A DNA stretch of 64,000 bases from Iamia sp. SCSIO 61187 (GTDB lineage Bacteria; Actinomycetota; Acidimicrobiia; Acidimicrobiales; Iamiaceae), in assembly GCF_019443745.1 (NCBI RefSeq), contig NZ_CP050948.1, positions 2,232,001 to 2,296,000 of the forward strand, read 5' to 3'. Under the pieces are notes generated by a model. The model did not search any database and was not told the origin of the DNA. It saw only the letters and a program-made list of their open reading frames with translations. Made by a program: the position numbers and the translations under genes. Shown here piece after piece: positions 23,878 through 34,847 of the stretch; positions within the stretch are counted from its first letter, which is position 1; the number at the start of each line of letters is the position of its first letter.

Positions 23878-26229
23878 TCAGACCGGGGTGGGGGTCACCG
23901 GCTCGTAGAGGGTGGTCCGCTGGGCGAGGGTGCGGCCGAGGGGCTCGACGATCGCCCGGAAGCCGTCCTCCTCCATGCCCTGGCCGTGGGACGCCCCGGC
24001 CGAGCGGGAGATGGTCTCGTCCATCAGCGTGCCACCCAGGTCGTTGACGCCGGCCTGGAGGAGCTGGCGCACGCCGTCGGCGCCCAGCTTCACCCACGAC
24101 GCCTGGATGTTGTCGACGAGACCGTCGTAGGCGATGCGCGCCACGGCGTGCATGAGCACGCTCTCGCGGAACGTCGGACCCCGCCGGCTCCGCTTCTGGA
24201 GGTAGAGCGGGGCCGCCATGTGCACGAAGGGCAGGGGCACGAACTCGGTGAAGCCCCCGGTCTCGGCCTGCAGGTCGCGGGTGCGGATGATGTGGCGGGC
24301 CCACGAGTCGGGCGCCTCGACCGATCCGAACATGATGGTGATGTTCGAGCGCAGCCCGACCTGGTGGGCGGTGCGGTGCGCCTCCAGCCACTCCTCGGTG
24401 TCGATCTTGTCGGGGCAGAGGATCTGGCGGATCGGGTCGTCGAGGATCTCGGCCGCCGTGCCCGGCAGCGTGCGCAGCCCGGCGTCCATCAGCCGGCGCA
24501 GGTAGTCGGCCAGGGGCTCGCCGAGGCGCTTGGCCCCCTCGGTGACCTCGAGGGCGGTGAAGCCGTGCACGTGGATGCCGGGGGCGGCCTCCTTCACGGC
24601 GCGGGTGACGTCGATGTAGTAGTCGCCGTCGAAGCTGGGGTGGATGCCCCCCTGGAGGCAGACCTCGGTGGCCCCCAGGTCCCACGCCTCCGTCACCCGG
24701 CCGGCGATGTCGTCGAGGGTGAGGAGGTAGGGCGTGCCCCGCAGGTTCAGCGAGCGGGGCCCCTTGGAGAAGCCGCAGAACCGGCACTTGAAGGTGCAGA
24801 CGTTGGTGTAGTTGATGTTGCGGTTGCGGACGAAGGTGACCTCGTCGCCCACCGCCCGGCGGCGCAGCTCGTCGGCCACCTCGGCCACGGCGTTCACCTC
24901 GCGGCCGCGCGCCGCGAACAGGGCGACGATCTCGTCGTGGCCGACCTGCTCGCCGGCCGCCACCCCGTCGAGCACCTCGCGCACCGGGCCCCCGACGGGG
25001 GCCGACGGGCCGGGCACGAGCCGGGGTGGGTGGACGTCGGCGCCGGAGTACCACTGGGTCGAGCGCCGGCCCACCAGGACCACCTCGGCCCCGTCGCCCA
25101 CGTTGCGGACCTCGCCGACCTTGTTCGGGTACACGGCACCGGGGTCGTCGCGGGCCAGGCCCTCGGCGTCGGCCCGGTCCATGACGGCGAAGCGCAGGCC
25201 CTCGTCGAGCCAGGTCTCGGCGGCGCCGTCCTGCACGTAGCGGGGGTGGACTGTCAGCCGGGGCGCCAGCTGGCGCCCGGTGGCCTCGGTGGCGGCCCGC
25301 AGGGCGTCGAGGTGGGGCCAGGGCCGCTCGGGGTTGACGTGGTCGATGGTGACCGGCGAGACGCCGCCGAAGTCGGACACGCCGGCGGCGAGCAGGGGGG
25401 CGACGTCGTCGGCCAGGTTGGGCGGGGCCTGGACGTGCACCTCGGGCGGGAGGATCAGGCGGGCCAGGGCGATGGCCCGCTGGTGGTCCTCGGGCGGGCA
25501 GGGCGGGTGGTCGCGCATCGCCGTGCCCGGCTTGGGCAGGAAGTTCTGGACGATCACCTCCTGCACGTGGCCGTGGCGGCGGTGCGACGCGGCGATGGCC
25601 TCCAGGGCCTCGACCCGGTCGGCCTCGGTCTCGCCGATGCCGCAGAGGATGCCGGTGGTGTACGGGATGCGGAGCTCGCCGGCGGCCTCGAGGGTGGCCA
25701 GGCGCCGCTCGGGGGTCTTGTCCGGCGCGCCCCGGTGGGCGGCCAGGTCGGCGCGGAGGGTCTCGACCATCATCCCCTGGCTGGGGCTGACGGCCCGGAG
25801 CCGGGCCAGCTCGTCGGCGGGCAGGGCGCCGGGGTTGGCGTGGGGGAGCAGGCCCGTCTCCTCCAGCACCGCGGCCGCGGCGGCGACGAGGTAGTCGGTG
25901 GTCGACGCGTAGCCGTGCTCGTCGAGCCAGGTGCGGGCCGACGGGTAGCGCTCCTCGGGGGCCTCGCCCAGGGTGAACAGGGCCTCGTGGCAGCCGGCGG
26001 CGGCGCCCCGGCGGGCCAGGACGAGCACGTCCTCGAGGTCGAGGTAGGGCGCCTCGAGCCGGGCCGGGGGTTGGGCGAAGGTGCAGTAGCCGCAGCGGTC
26101 GCGGCACAGCTTCGTCAGCGGGATGAAGACCTTGGGCGAGAAGGTCACCCTCGTGCCGTGGGCGGCGTCGCGGACGCTCCCGGCGCGGGCGATCAGCTCG
26201 GCCGTGGGGAGGCTCGAGAGGTCGGGCAC
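23878..26229 (-). CDS. fbiC: 7,8-didemethyl-8-hydroxy-5-deazariboflavin (FO) synthase, fused CofG-CofH
   Basis: A 783-residue bifunctional radical SAM enzyme. The N-terminal CofG half carries CRDRCGYC (Cys 42, 46, 49) and the C-terminal CofH half CTFKCRFC (Cys 478, 482, 485); each triad binds a [4Fe-4S] cluster and SAM. The two halves together condense tyrosine and 5-amino-6-ribitylaminouracil to FO, the chromophore of coenzyme F420. The fused form is typical of actinobacteria. Start: GTG 6 nt after TAGCCT (26236-26241, minus strand). The other F420 genes are not in this window. Confidence 0.95.
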   Translation of the reverse strand: MPDLSSLPTAELIARAGSVRDAAHGTRVTFSPKVFIPLTKLCRDRCGYCTFAQPPARLEAPYLDLEDVLVLARRGAAAGCHEALFTLGEAPEERYPSARTWLDEHGYASTTDYLVAAAAAVLEETGLLPHANPGALPADELARLRAVSPSQGMMVETLRADLAAHRGAPDKTPERRLATLEAAGELRIPYTTGILCGIGETEADRVEALEAIAASHRRHGHVQEVIVQNFLPKPGTAMRDHPPCPPEDHQRAIALARLILPPEVHVQAPPNLADDVAPLLAAGVSDFGGVSPVTIDHVNPERPWPHLDALRAATEATGRQLAPRLTVHPRYVQDGAAETWLDEGLRFAVMDRADAEGLARDDPGAVYPNKVGEVRNVGDGAEVVLVGRRSTQWYSGADVHPPRLVPGPSAPVGGPVREVLDGVAAGEQVGHDEIVALFAARGREVNAVAEVADELRRRAVGDEVTFVRNRNINYTNVCTFKCRFCGFSKGPRSLNLRGTPYLLTLDDIAGRVTEAWDLGATEVCLQGGIHPSFDGDYYIDVTRAVKEAAPGIHVHGFTALEVTEGAKRLGEPLADYLRRLMDAGLRTLPGTAAEILDDPIRQILCPDKIDTEEWLEAHRTAHQVGLRSNITIMFGSVEAPDSWARHIIRTRDLQAETGGFTEFVPLPFVHMAAPLYLQKRSRRGPTFRESVLMHAVARIAYDGLVDNIQASWVKLGADGVRQLLQAGVNDLGGTLMDETISRSAGASHGQGMEEDGFRAIVEPLGRTLAQRTTLYEPVTPTPV

Positions 26230-26235
26230 CGCGGC

Positions 26236-26241
26236 AGGCTA
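26236..26241 (-). promoter_or_regulatory. -10 hexamer TAGCCT for fbiC
   Basis: Minus-strand TAGCCT ends 6 nt before the fbiC GTG: leaderless arrangement. Confidence 0.5.
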
Positions 26242-26410
26242 CCGGCGCGCCGGCCCGCTCCTCGCGCCGGCGCCACCCGTTCGGACGAGGACGCTCCTCG
26301 AGGGCCCACCGGGTGAGGTGAGCCGTCCCCGGCCCCCTCCGCCGCCGCCGGGAGCAGGGGTACAGTCGGGCTCGTCGGTGAGCGACGGCACGAGGGAACG
26401 GGCGACCTGG

Positions 26411-29236
26411 ATGGCAGACGAACGACCTGGGGGAGCCCCCGGCGGTCCACCGCCGACGCCGGCCATCGCCGCCGTGCCGCTGCCTCCCGGGTACGTCGTC
26501 GTCGAGAGGCTGGGGTCCGGGGGGTTCGCCACGGTGTGGCTGGCCGAGCAGGGCCGCCTCGGGCGTCGGGTCGCGGTCAAGCTCCTGGGGGAGAGCCTCG
26601 ACGACTCCGAGCGCGAGCGTCGCTTCATCGCCGAGTGCCGGGCCATCGGCCGCCTGTCGGGCCACCCCGCCGTCGTCACCGTCCACGACGCCGGGACCAC
26701 CGAGGACGGCCACCCGTACCTGGTGATGGAGCACCTGCCCGGCGGCTCGCTGCACGACCGGCTGCGCCAGGGTCCGTTGCCGTGGCCCGAGGTGCTCGAC
26801 GTCGGCGTCCACGTGGCCGACGCCCTGGCCGCGGCCCACGAGGCCGGGATCCTCCACCGGGACGTGAAGCCGGCCAACGTCCTGCTCGACGAGAACGGCT
26901 CGCCCAAGCTGGGCGACTTCGGCATCGCCCGGCTGTCGGAGGGCGCCAACACGGCCACCGGCGTCCTCGTGGGGACCATCCCGTTCACGCCGCCGGAGGT
27001 CCTGTCGGGCCACCGGCCCGAGCCGACCGCCGACGTGTGGGCCCTGGGCGCGACCCTCCACACCCTGCTGGCGGCCAGGAGCCCCTTCGGCGGGAACGGG
27101 GAGGAGCCGCCGGCGGCGACCATCGCCCGGGTGCTGCGGTCCGAGGCGCCGCCGCTCGGCCCACAGGTGCCCGCCGCCCTGCGCGACCTGATCACGGCGA
27201 CGCTGCGACCCGACCCCGGGGACCGCCCCGACTCGGCCCGGGCCGTGGTGGAGCGGCTCCAGGCCATCCAGGCCGAGCGGGGCCTGCCCGTGACGCCGGC
27301 CCGCTCGACCCGCCGGGCGGCGCCGACGACGCCGACCGGCTTCACCGACGCCACCGCCGTCGGCCTGCCGGCCCTGCCGGCGACCGGGCCGCCCGGGACC
27401 CCGCTCCCCGGGCCGCCGCCCCCGGAGGCGACGCCACGACCGGCGGGAGCGACGCCCCCGCCGCCCCCGCCTCCGCCGACCCCGCCTCCGCCGACCCCGC
27501 CGGGACCGGCTCGGGGCCAGACCGCCCCGGCCGACCCCGACCCCGCGGCGGCGACGGTGTTCGCACCCACGCTCGGGCCGGGGCCGGCCCCGGAGCCGGG
27601 AGGCGCCTCGCCCGCCGATCCCCCGACCGTCGTCGGGGCGCCCGGCGGGGGCCAGGCGGCCGACCCGCCGGCCCCCGGGGCCGCGCCCGGCGCGCCCCCC
27701 GGGATCGAGGGGGCCACCTCGGTCCTGCCCGTCTACGACCCGTCCGTCCCACCCCCGGGCCCGGCCGGGCGGCCGGGGCCGCCCGCACCTCCGCGCCCGC
27801 CGGGTGCGGCCGGTCCGGGGCGGGCGCCCCGCAAGGCGACCGCCCCCGTGCTCGTGGGCCTCGCCGTCGCCGTGGTCCTGCTGCTCGTCGCCGGTGTGAC
27901 CGCGGCGCTGGTCCTGGGCGGGGACGACGACGGGGGCGGCGAGACCGACACCACCGACGAGCCGGGCGGCACGACCGGGCCGAGCGGGCCGGAGGACACC
28001 GACCCCGGGACCGTCGACTCGCCGCTGGGGGCGACGCTGGCGGTGCCCACCGGTGTCGCCGACGAGCCGGTGCCGGGCTGGGACGTCGGCGCCGAGTGCG
28101 GCGAGGGGGCGTCGTGCTCGATCGGGACCGTCGGCGGAGACGTGGTCTTCGTGCGCTCGACGGGCGAGACCACGGCGAGGGTGGCCCGTCTGGCGGCGAG
28201 CGACGGCGCCGAGGTGTGGGCCCACGACATCGACGGGCTGGCCGGCGGGGTGGGCCTGGCCCTGCTCGGGGACCTGGTGGTCGTGTCGAACACGGTGGAC
28301 GAGATCCGCACCTACCGGGCCTTCGACCCGGGCGGGCAGCGGTGGGAGGTCGCCGTCGAGCAGGGCCTCCGGCCCGTGTTCCAGAACCCGCAGTCCTCGG
28401 ACACCCACGCCGTCATGCTCCTCGCCAACATCGGCGAGTACCTGGTGATCGACCTGGCGACCGGCACCCAGCAGCAGGCCGCCGGCCGGGTCCTGGCCAC
28501 GGACAACCGCAACGTCTACGTCGCCGACGGGGACCGGGTGGTGGCCCGGAACCTGGCCACCGGGGCCGAGACCTGGGTGGCCGAGGGGGTGGTGTCGGCG
28601 GCGCCGGAGCCTCCGACCCTGCCCGCCTGGCGCTACGGGGTGGTGGCCCAGGGCTTCCTCCTCACGGCGACGGCCGACGCGCTGGTGGCCGTCAACACCG
28701 AGAGCGGCGCGGTCGCCTGGTCCCAGGAGCTCTCCACCGCCGAGACGCCGATGGGCCGGCCGTACGCGGTGTGGGCCGTCGGCGGCACCGCCATCGTGGG
28801 GACCGAGGGCGGCGACCTCGGCATCGACGTGGCGTCCCAGGAGCTCCTGTGGCGGACGCCCCGCGAGCGGCTGGTGCTGACCCCCGAGCACGACCAGGCC
28901 GTCATCGACACCGCCATGGGCGGCCCGGTGTGGGTCGGCGACGCCGGGCGGCTGGTGGCCGGTCACACCGGCGTCGGCCTCCGGGTGCTCGACGTGACCA
29001 CCGGCGAGGTCCTGGAGTCGGTCACCCTCGATCCGAGCGGCGGGCGATCCTCGGTCACCTACTTCGCCGGTGGCCTCGTCGTCCTCCAGGGAGGCGTGGT
29101 GACGGCCTACTCCCAGCAGGACCTGTCGGTGCTGTGGGAGAGCACCGCCCACCCGGAGGCCACCGACGTGGCGGCCGTCGACGGTGGCCTGGCCGTGCTC
29201 GACCCCGCCGGGGTCCACCTGCTCGCCGCCCCCTGA
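26411..29236 (+). CDS. Serine/threonine protein kinase with extracytoplasmic PQQ/beta-propeller-like domain
   Basis: 941 residues in four parts. Kinase domain (about 28-290): GSGGFA glycine loop, catalytic Lys 57 in VAVKLL, HRDVKPAN near 150, DFGIARL. Then a long Pro/Gly/Ala linker (about 300-475), one membrane helix (APVLVGLAVAVVLLLVAGVT, from about 477), and an outer region of some 430 residues with repeated segments such as EVWAHDID, ETWVAEG, GAVAWSQEL and QELLWRT that recall PQQ-binding propeller blades. The outer domain probably senses a ligand or the cell wall. A TACAGT hexamer near 26361 could be its promoter. Substrates unknown. Confidence 0.9.
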   Translation: MADERPGGAPGGPPPTPAIAAVPLPPGYVVVERLGSGGFATVWLAEQGRLGRRVAVKLLGESLDDSERERRFIAECRAIGRLSGHPAVVTVHDAGTTEDGHPYLVMEHLPGGSLHDRLRQGPLPWPEVLDVGVHVADALAAAHEAGILHRDVKPANVLLDENGSPKLGDFGIARLSEGANTATGVLVGTIPFTPPEVLSGHRPEPTADVWALGATLHTLLAARSPFGGNGEEPPAATIARVLRSEAPPLGPQVPAALRDLITATLRPDPGDRPDSARAVVERLQAIQAERGLPVTPARSTRRAAPTTPTGFTDATAVGLPALPATGPPGTPLPGPPPPEATPRPAGATPPPPPPPPTPPPPTPPGPARGQTAPADPDPAAATVFAPTLGPGPAPEPGGASPADPPTVVGAPGGGQAADPPAPGAAPGAPPGIEGATSVLPVYDPSVPPPGPAGRPGPPAPPRPPGAAGPGRAPRKATAPVLVGLAVAVVLLLVAGVTAALVLGGDDDGGGETDTTDEPGGTTGPSGPEDTDPGTVDSPLGATLAVPTGVADEPVPGWDVGAECGEGASCSIGTVGGDVVFVRSTGETTARVARLAASDGAEVWAHDIDGLAGGVGLALLGDLVVVSNTVDEIRTYRAFDPGGQRWEVAVEQGLRPVFQNPQSSDTHAVMLLANIGEYLVIDLATGTQQQAAGRVLATDNRNVYVADGDRVVARNLATGAETWVAEGVVSAAPEPPTLPAWRYGVVAQGFLLTATADALVAVNTESGAVAWSQELSTAETPMGRPYAVWAVGGTAIVGTEGGDLGIDVASQELLWRTPRERLVLTPEHDQAVIDTAMGGPVWVGDAGRLVAGHTGVGLRVLDVTTGEVLESVTLDPSGGRSSVTYFAGGLVVLQGGVVTAYSQQDLSVLWESTAHPEATDVAAVDGGLAVLDPAGVHLLAAP

Positions 29237-29275
29237 TCGACCTCCGCCGCGGCGGACCCCGGGACGGGACCGGGA

Positions 29276-29953
29276 TCAGGCCGGGGGCAGGAGGGAGGCG
29301 GCCGCCTCGTCGACGAGCCAGATCACCCGCTCGGCCTCGATGCGGGAGGCGGGCACGTCGTCGCCCCGAGCCACCGCGGCGAGGGCCTCGGCCTTGGCCT
29401 CGCCCTCGACGGTCACGACCACCAGCCGGGCCCGGGCGATGCCGGCGAGGGTGAGGGTCATCCTCGGGTAGGGGTTGCGACCCGACGGGTCCTCGTTGAG
29501 GGCCACCAGCCGGCCGGGGTCGGCCTCCAACGCCGGCGACCCGGCGAACAGCGACGCGGTGTGGCCGTCGGGGCCGAGGCCGAGGTGCACCAGGTCGAAC
29601 CGGCCCAGGTCCCCGACCCGGAGCTGGTAGGCGTCGACCTCGGCGCAGCGCATCAGGTGGGTCGCGTTGGCCGCCCCGACCCGGTCGAGCAGGGCCTCGC
29701 GGGCCAGGAGGTAGTTCGAGTCCTCGTGGTCGTGGGGGACGCAGCGCTCGTCGCCCCAGTACACGTCGACCTTCCACCAGTCGATCCGGGTGGCGGCGTC
29801 GGCCGCCAGGCGCTCGTAGCAGCGGCGGGCGGTGTCACCGCCCGAGAGGGCGATCGAGTACGTCTCCTCGGCGCGGGCCCCGAAGGAGTCGATCACCCGC
29901 TCGGCGAAGGCGGCGGGGACGTCGGGGACGACCGTGAGGCCGGCGATCGTCAC
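29276..29953 (-). CDS. pgl: 6-phosphogluconolactonase
   Basis: 225 residues with the SugarP_isomerase-like fold: LSGGDTARRCYERLA, then VYWGDERCVPHDHEDSNY and LGLGPDGHTASLFAGS, which carries the catalytic His. It hydrolyses 6-phosphoglucono-lactone in the oxidative pentose phosphate pathway. The GTG start overlaps the transaldolase stop by four bases (GTGA), so translation is coupled. The zwf and opcA genes that usually lie between tal and pgl in actinobacteria are absent here. Confidence 0.92.
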   Translation of the reverse strand: MTIAGLTVVPDVPAAFAERVIDSFGARAEETYSIALSGGDTARRCYERLAADAATRIDWWKVDVYWGDERCVPHDHEDSNYLLAREALLDRVGAANATHLMRCAEVDAYQLRVGDLGRFDLVHLGLGPDGHTASLFAGSPALEADPGRLVALNEDPSGRNPYPRMTLTLAGIARARLVVVTVEGEAKAEALAAVARGDDVPASRIEAERVIWLVDEAAASLLPPA

Positions 29954-31086
29954 GAGCCCTGGCCGGGCGGGGGGTCGGCCCTCAGCTGCTCGGCCTTCTC
30001 GGTGAGGGTGCCGAGGAGGTCGTCGTAGGACGCCTCGAAGGCGGCCACGCCCTCCTTCTCGAGCAGCTCGGTGACGTCGCCCAGGTCGATCCCGACCCGG
30101 GCGAGGCGGTCGAGGACCTCGAGGTCGTCCTCGGCGGAGGCGTCGACGGTCCGGGCCACCGTGCCGTGGTCGAGGAAGGCCTCGAGGGTGGCGTCGGGCA
30201 GCGTGTTCACCGTGTCGGGCCCGATGAGGGTGTCCACGTAGAGGGTGTCGGGGTAGCTGGGGTCCTTGGTCGAGGTCGACGCCCACAGGGGGCGCTGGAC
30301 CTTGGCCCCGGCCGCGGCCAGCGCCTCCCAGCGGGGGCCGGAGTAGCGCTCGAGGAAGAGGGCGTAGGCCCGGCGGGCGTTGGCGACGGCGGCCCGGCCC
30401 TTCAGGGCGGTGGCCTCGTCGCTGCCGATGGCGTCGAGGCGCCGGTCGACCTCGGCGTCGACCCGGCTGACGAAGAACGACGCCACCGACGACACCCGGC
30501 CCACGACCTCGGGGGAGGCGCCCGAGGCGACGAGCTGCTCGAGCCCCGCCTGGTGCGCCTCGATGACCTCGCCGTAGCGGCTCAGGCTGAACAGGAGGGT
30601 GACGTTGACGCTGCGGCCCTCGGCGATCATCGCCTGGATGGCGGGCAGGCCCTCGGCGGTCCCGGGGATCTTGACGTAGAGGTTGGGCTCGTCGATCCGC
30701 AAGTGGAGGTCGCGGGCGGCGGCGGTCGTGCCCTCGGTGTCGCGGGCCAGGCTGGGGGCGACCTCGACGCTCACGTAGCCGTCGAGACCGTCGCTCTGGT
30801 CGTAGGTGGGCCGCAGCACGGCCAGGGCGCCCTCGATGTCTCGGACCACGAGGGCCCAGTAGATGTCCTCGATCGAGAGGCCCTCGGCCAGCCCGGCGGC
30901 GAACTGCTCGTCGTAGTCGGCCGATCCGGCGATGGCCTTCTGGAAGATCGACGGGTTGGACGTGACGCCTCGGACCCCCTTGTCGACCCAGGCGGCCAGC
31001 TCCCCGCTGTCGAGGAAGCTCCGGCGCAGGTTGTCGAGCCAGGGGCTCTGGCCCTGCTCGTCGTACAGCTCGTGCAGCGTGGTCAT
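29950..31086 (-). CDS. tal: Transaldolase
   Basis: A 378-residue transaldolase of the long actinobacterial class. The N-terminal GVTSNPSIFQKAI block, the Schiff-base Lys in NLYVKIPGT, and SVNVTLLFSLSRY are conserved; PLWASTSTKDPSYPDTLYV follows. It interconverts fructose-6-phosphate plus erythrose-4-phosphate with sedoheptulose-7-phosphate plus glyceraldehyde-3-phosphate. A GGAGGG ribosome site is placed 10 bp before the ATG. It lies 38 bp after tkt and overlaps pgl, forming a three-gene operon tkt-tal-pgl. Confidence 0.95.
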   Translation of the reverse strand: MTTLHELYDEQGQSPWLDNLRRSFLDSGELAAWVDKGVRGVTSNPSIFQKAIAGSADYDEQFAAGLAEGLSIEDIYWALVVRDIEGALAVLRPTYDQSDGLDGYVSVEVAPSLARDTEGTTAAARDLHLRIDEPNLYVKIPGTAEGLPAIQAMIAEGRSVNVTLLFSLSRYGEVIEAHQAGLEQLVASGASPEVVGRVSSVASFFVSRVDAEVDRRLDAIGSDEATALKGRAAVANARRAYALFLERYSGPRWEALAAAGAKVQRPLWASTSTKDPSYPDTLYVDTLIGPDTVNTLPDATLEAFLDHGTVARTVDASAEDDLEVLDRLARVGIDLGDVTELLEKEGVAAFEASYDDLLGTLTEKAEQLRADPPPGQGS

Positions 31087-31124
31087 GGCAACAGCCCTCC
31101 GGGGGACGGGAGAAGGGGTCGGGA

Positions 31125-33125
<2,001 letters not shown>

Positions 33126-33132
33126 GCCTCGC

Positions 33133-33138
33133 ACACTA
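33133..33138 (-). promoter_or_regulatory. -10 hexamer TAGTGT for the tkt-tal-pgl operon
   Basis: Minus-strand TAGTGT ends 7 nt before the GTG of tkt. It is one half of a 57-bp divergent promoter region. Confidence 0.5.
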
Positions 33139-33170
33139 CCGATACGCCCCCGCCGGCCCCGCGGGCGCCG

Positions 33171-33176
33171 TAGGGT
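33171..33176 (+). promoter_or_regulatory. -10 hexamer TAGGGT for the ADC-like gene
   Basis: TAGGGT ends 6 nt before the ATG at 33183; leaderless. Confidence 0.6.
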
Positions 33177-33182
33177 CCGGTC

Positions 33183-33893
33183 ATGAGCGACGTGGCGACC
33201 ACCGTGTGGGGCTCGATCCAGGGCCGGGAGATCACCTTCCCCATGGAGGTGGCCGAGATGAACGCCGCCACCCTGCTGTTCTCGGTCCCGGCCGCCGCCG
33301 CCGCCCGCCTCCTGCCCGGCGACGACTTCGAGGTCGTCGAGGTGGCGCCGGGGACGGCCCAGCTGGTCGTCGCCCTGTGCGACTACGTCCGGAACCCGTG
33401 GGGCGACTACGACGAGGTCAACCTCGGGTTCCTGGCCCGACCCGCGGGGGCCCCGGCGGAGGTCGTCGGCTCGTTCGTGTACCGCATGCCGGTGAACCAG
33501 GAGTTCACCTGCGAGGCCGGCAACCGGGTGATGGGGTTCCCCAAGACCGTCGAGGACATCGACGTCACCTACGCCGCCGACGCGGTCCGGGTCGCCCTGG
33601 CCACGGCCGAGGGCCCGCAGCTGGCGATCACGCTGCCGCGCGCCGACCCCCTCGGGCCGGCCCAGGGCGTCGAGGCCGCCAGCTACTCGTACCTCGACGG
33701 CGTCCCCCACGCCACCGCTCTCCGCATGGACATGGGCACCGGCGTGGTCGACCCGGCCGCCGTCGTCGTCGAGCTGGGCGAGGGCACCATCGCCGACGAG
33801 CTCCGGTCTCTGGGCCTGCCCACCACCCCGGACCTGGCCACCTGGGGCGAGGGCCTCACCGCCACGTTCCAGGCCGGCCAGCCCCTCGGGTGA
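33183..33893 (+). CDS. Acetoacetate decarboxylase family protein
   Basis: 236 residues with the ADC-family core: a central EAGNRVMGFPKTVEDI block in which the Lys of GFPK corresponds to the Schiff-base lysine region, and the preceding PVNQEFTCE. The family includes true acetoacetate decarboxylases and several lyases or hydratases with other substrates, so activity is not fixed by sequence. It is divergent from tkt and translationally coupled by GTGA overlap to the metallopeptidase gene downstream, an unexpected pairing of a cytoplasmic enzyme with a secreted protein. Confidence 0.8.
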   Translation: MSDVATTVWGSIQGREITFPMEVAEMNAATLLFSVPAAAAARLLPGDDFEVVEVAPGTAQLVVALCDYVRNPWGDYDEVNLGFLARPAGAPAEVVGSFVYRMPVNQEFTCEAGNRVMGFPKTVEDIDVTYAADAVRVALATAEGPQLAITLPRADPLGPAQGVEAASYSYLDGVPHATALRMDMGTGVVDPAAVVVELGEGTIADELRSLGLPTTPDLATWGEGLTATFQAGQPLG

Positions 33894-34723
33894 GCGACGG
33901 CCGCCGGCGCGTGCTGCCCGGCCTGGCGGCGACCGTCGGGGCGGGCTGCCTGGTCGTGGCCGTCGTGCTGGTCCGAGCGGGCGGCACCGACGACCCGGTG
34001 ACGGCCCCGACCACCGAGCCCACCTTCCGGTCGGGCGGTCGCACCTTCGCCTACCCGACGCCCGAGCCCGGGGCGACGACGCCGCGGGGCGAGCCGCCGG
34101 AGGCACCGGGCGGCGGCGCCCACGTCTTCTCCCGGACCCAGGACGGGTCCGACGACCCGGTGACGTGGGACCCGTGCCGTCCCATCCGCGTCGTGGTCGA
34201 CGACCGCACGGCCCCCGAGGGGGCGGCGACCCTCCTGGCCGAGGCCCTCGCCGAGGTGGAGCGGGCCACGGGGCTGCGGATCGACGACGAGGGGCCGACC
34301 GACGAGCCGCCGGCGGAGGACCGGGCCCCGGTGCAGCCCGACCGCTACGGCGACAGGTGGGCCCCGGTCCTGGTGTCGTGGACCGATCCCGAGACGACTC
34401 CGGCGCTGGCGGGAGATGTCGGCGGGCTGGGCGGGAACGTCGCCGTCGCCCCGCCGGACCGGCCCGGGACCGAGGTGCTCGTCACCGGCACCCTGCTCCT
34501 CGACGGCCCGCAGATGGGCGCGGCCCTGCGGGTCACCGGCGGGCGCGACCAGGTCCGCTCGGTGCTGCTGCACGAGCTGGGCCACGTGGTCGGCCTGGGC
34601 CACGTCGACGACCCCGACGAGCTGATGCACCCCGAGGGCCAGCCGGGGGCGTCGGGCTACGGGCCGGGCGACCGGGCCGGCCTGGCCCGGCTGGGCCGGG
34701 GACCCTGCGTCCCCGAGCTGTGA
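33890..34723 (+). CDS. Membrane-anchored matrixin-like zinc metallopeptidase, paralogue 1
   Basis: 277 residues. An N-terminal basic tip and hydrophobic helix (VLPGLAATVGAGCLVVAVVLV) serve as anchor or uncleaved signal. A Thr/Pro linker is followed by a catalytic domain ending in H-E-L-G-H-x-x-G-L-G-H (His 228, Glu 229, His 232, His 238) and the Met-turn ELMHPEG. This is the extended metzincin zinc site. WDPCRPI earlier and a C-terminal CVPEL may form a disulfide. The next gene is a paralogue with the same order of parts. The start is a GTG overlapping the preceding TGA. Confidence 0.83.
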   Translation: MSDGRRRVLPGLAATVGAGCLVVAVVLVRAGGTDDPVTAPTTEPTFRSGGRTFAYPTPEPGATTPRGEPPEAPGGGAHVFSRTQDGSDDPVTWDPCRPIRVVVDDRTAPEGAATLLAEALAEVERATGLRIDDEGPTDEPPAEDRAPVQPDRYGDRWAPVLVSWTDPETTPALAGDVGGLGGNVAVAPPDRPGTEVLVTGTLLLDGPQMGAALRVTGGRDQVRSVLLHELGHVVGLGHVDDPDELMHPEGQPGASGYGPGDRAGLARLGRGPCVPEL

Positions 34724-34847
34724 CGGCCTGGTCGGCGGCCCGCCGGCGGTCCGGACGGGGGCGGGACCCCGTCCCCGGAGGGCGGCGCCGGACCGCCGGG
34801 GGCCGGTAGCGTCCCGGGCCGGGGACGCACACGGAGGACCAGCGGGG

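Noticed and set aside
23828-29218. A 1796-codon open frame on the minus strand
   Set aside because: It is antisense to the kinase gene and a shifted frame of fbiC; its translation is Arg/Pro/Gly-rich without domains. Long shadows are normal at this GC content.
33126-34106. Upstream extension of transketolase on the minus strand
   Set aside because: The frame is antisense to the acetoacetate-decarboxylase-like gene, and the GTG at 33125 is well supported by the promoter and by family length.
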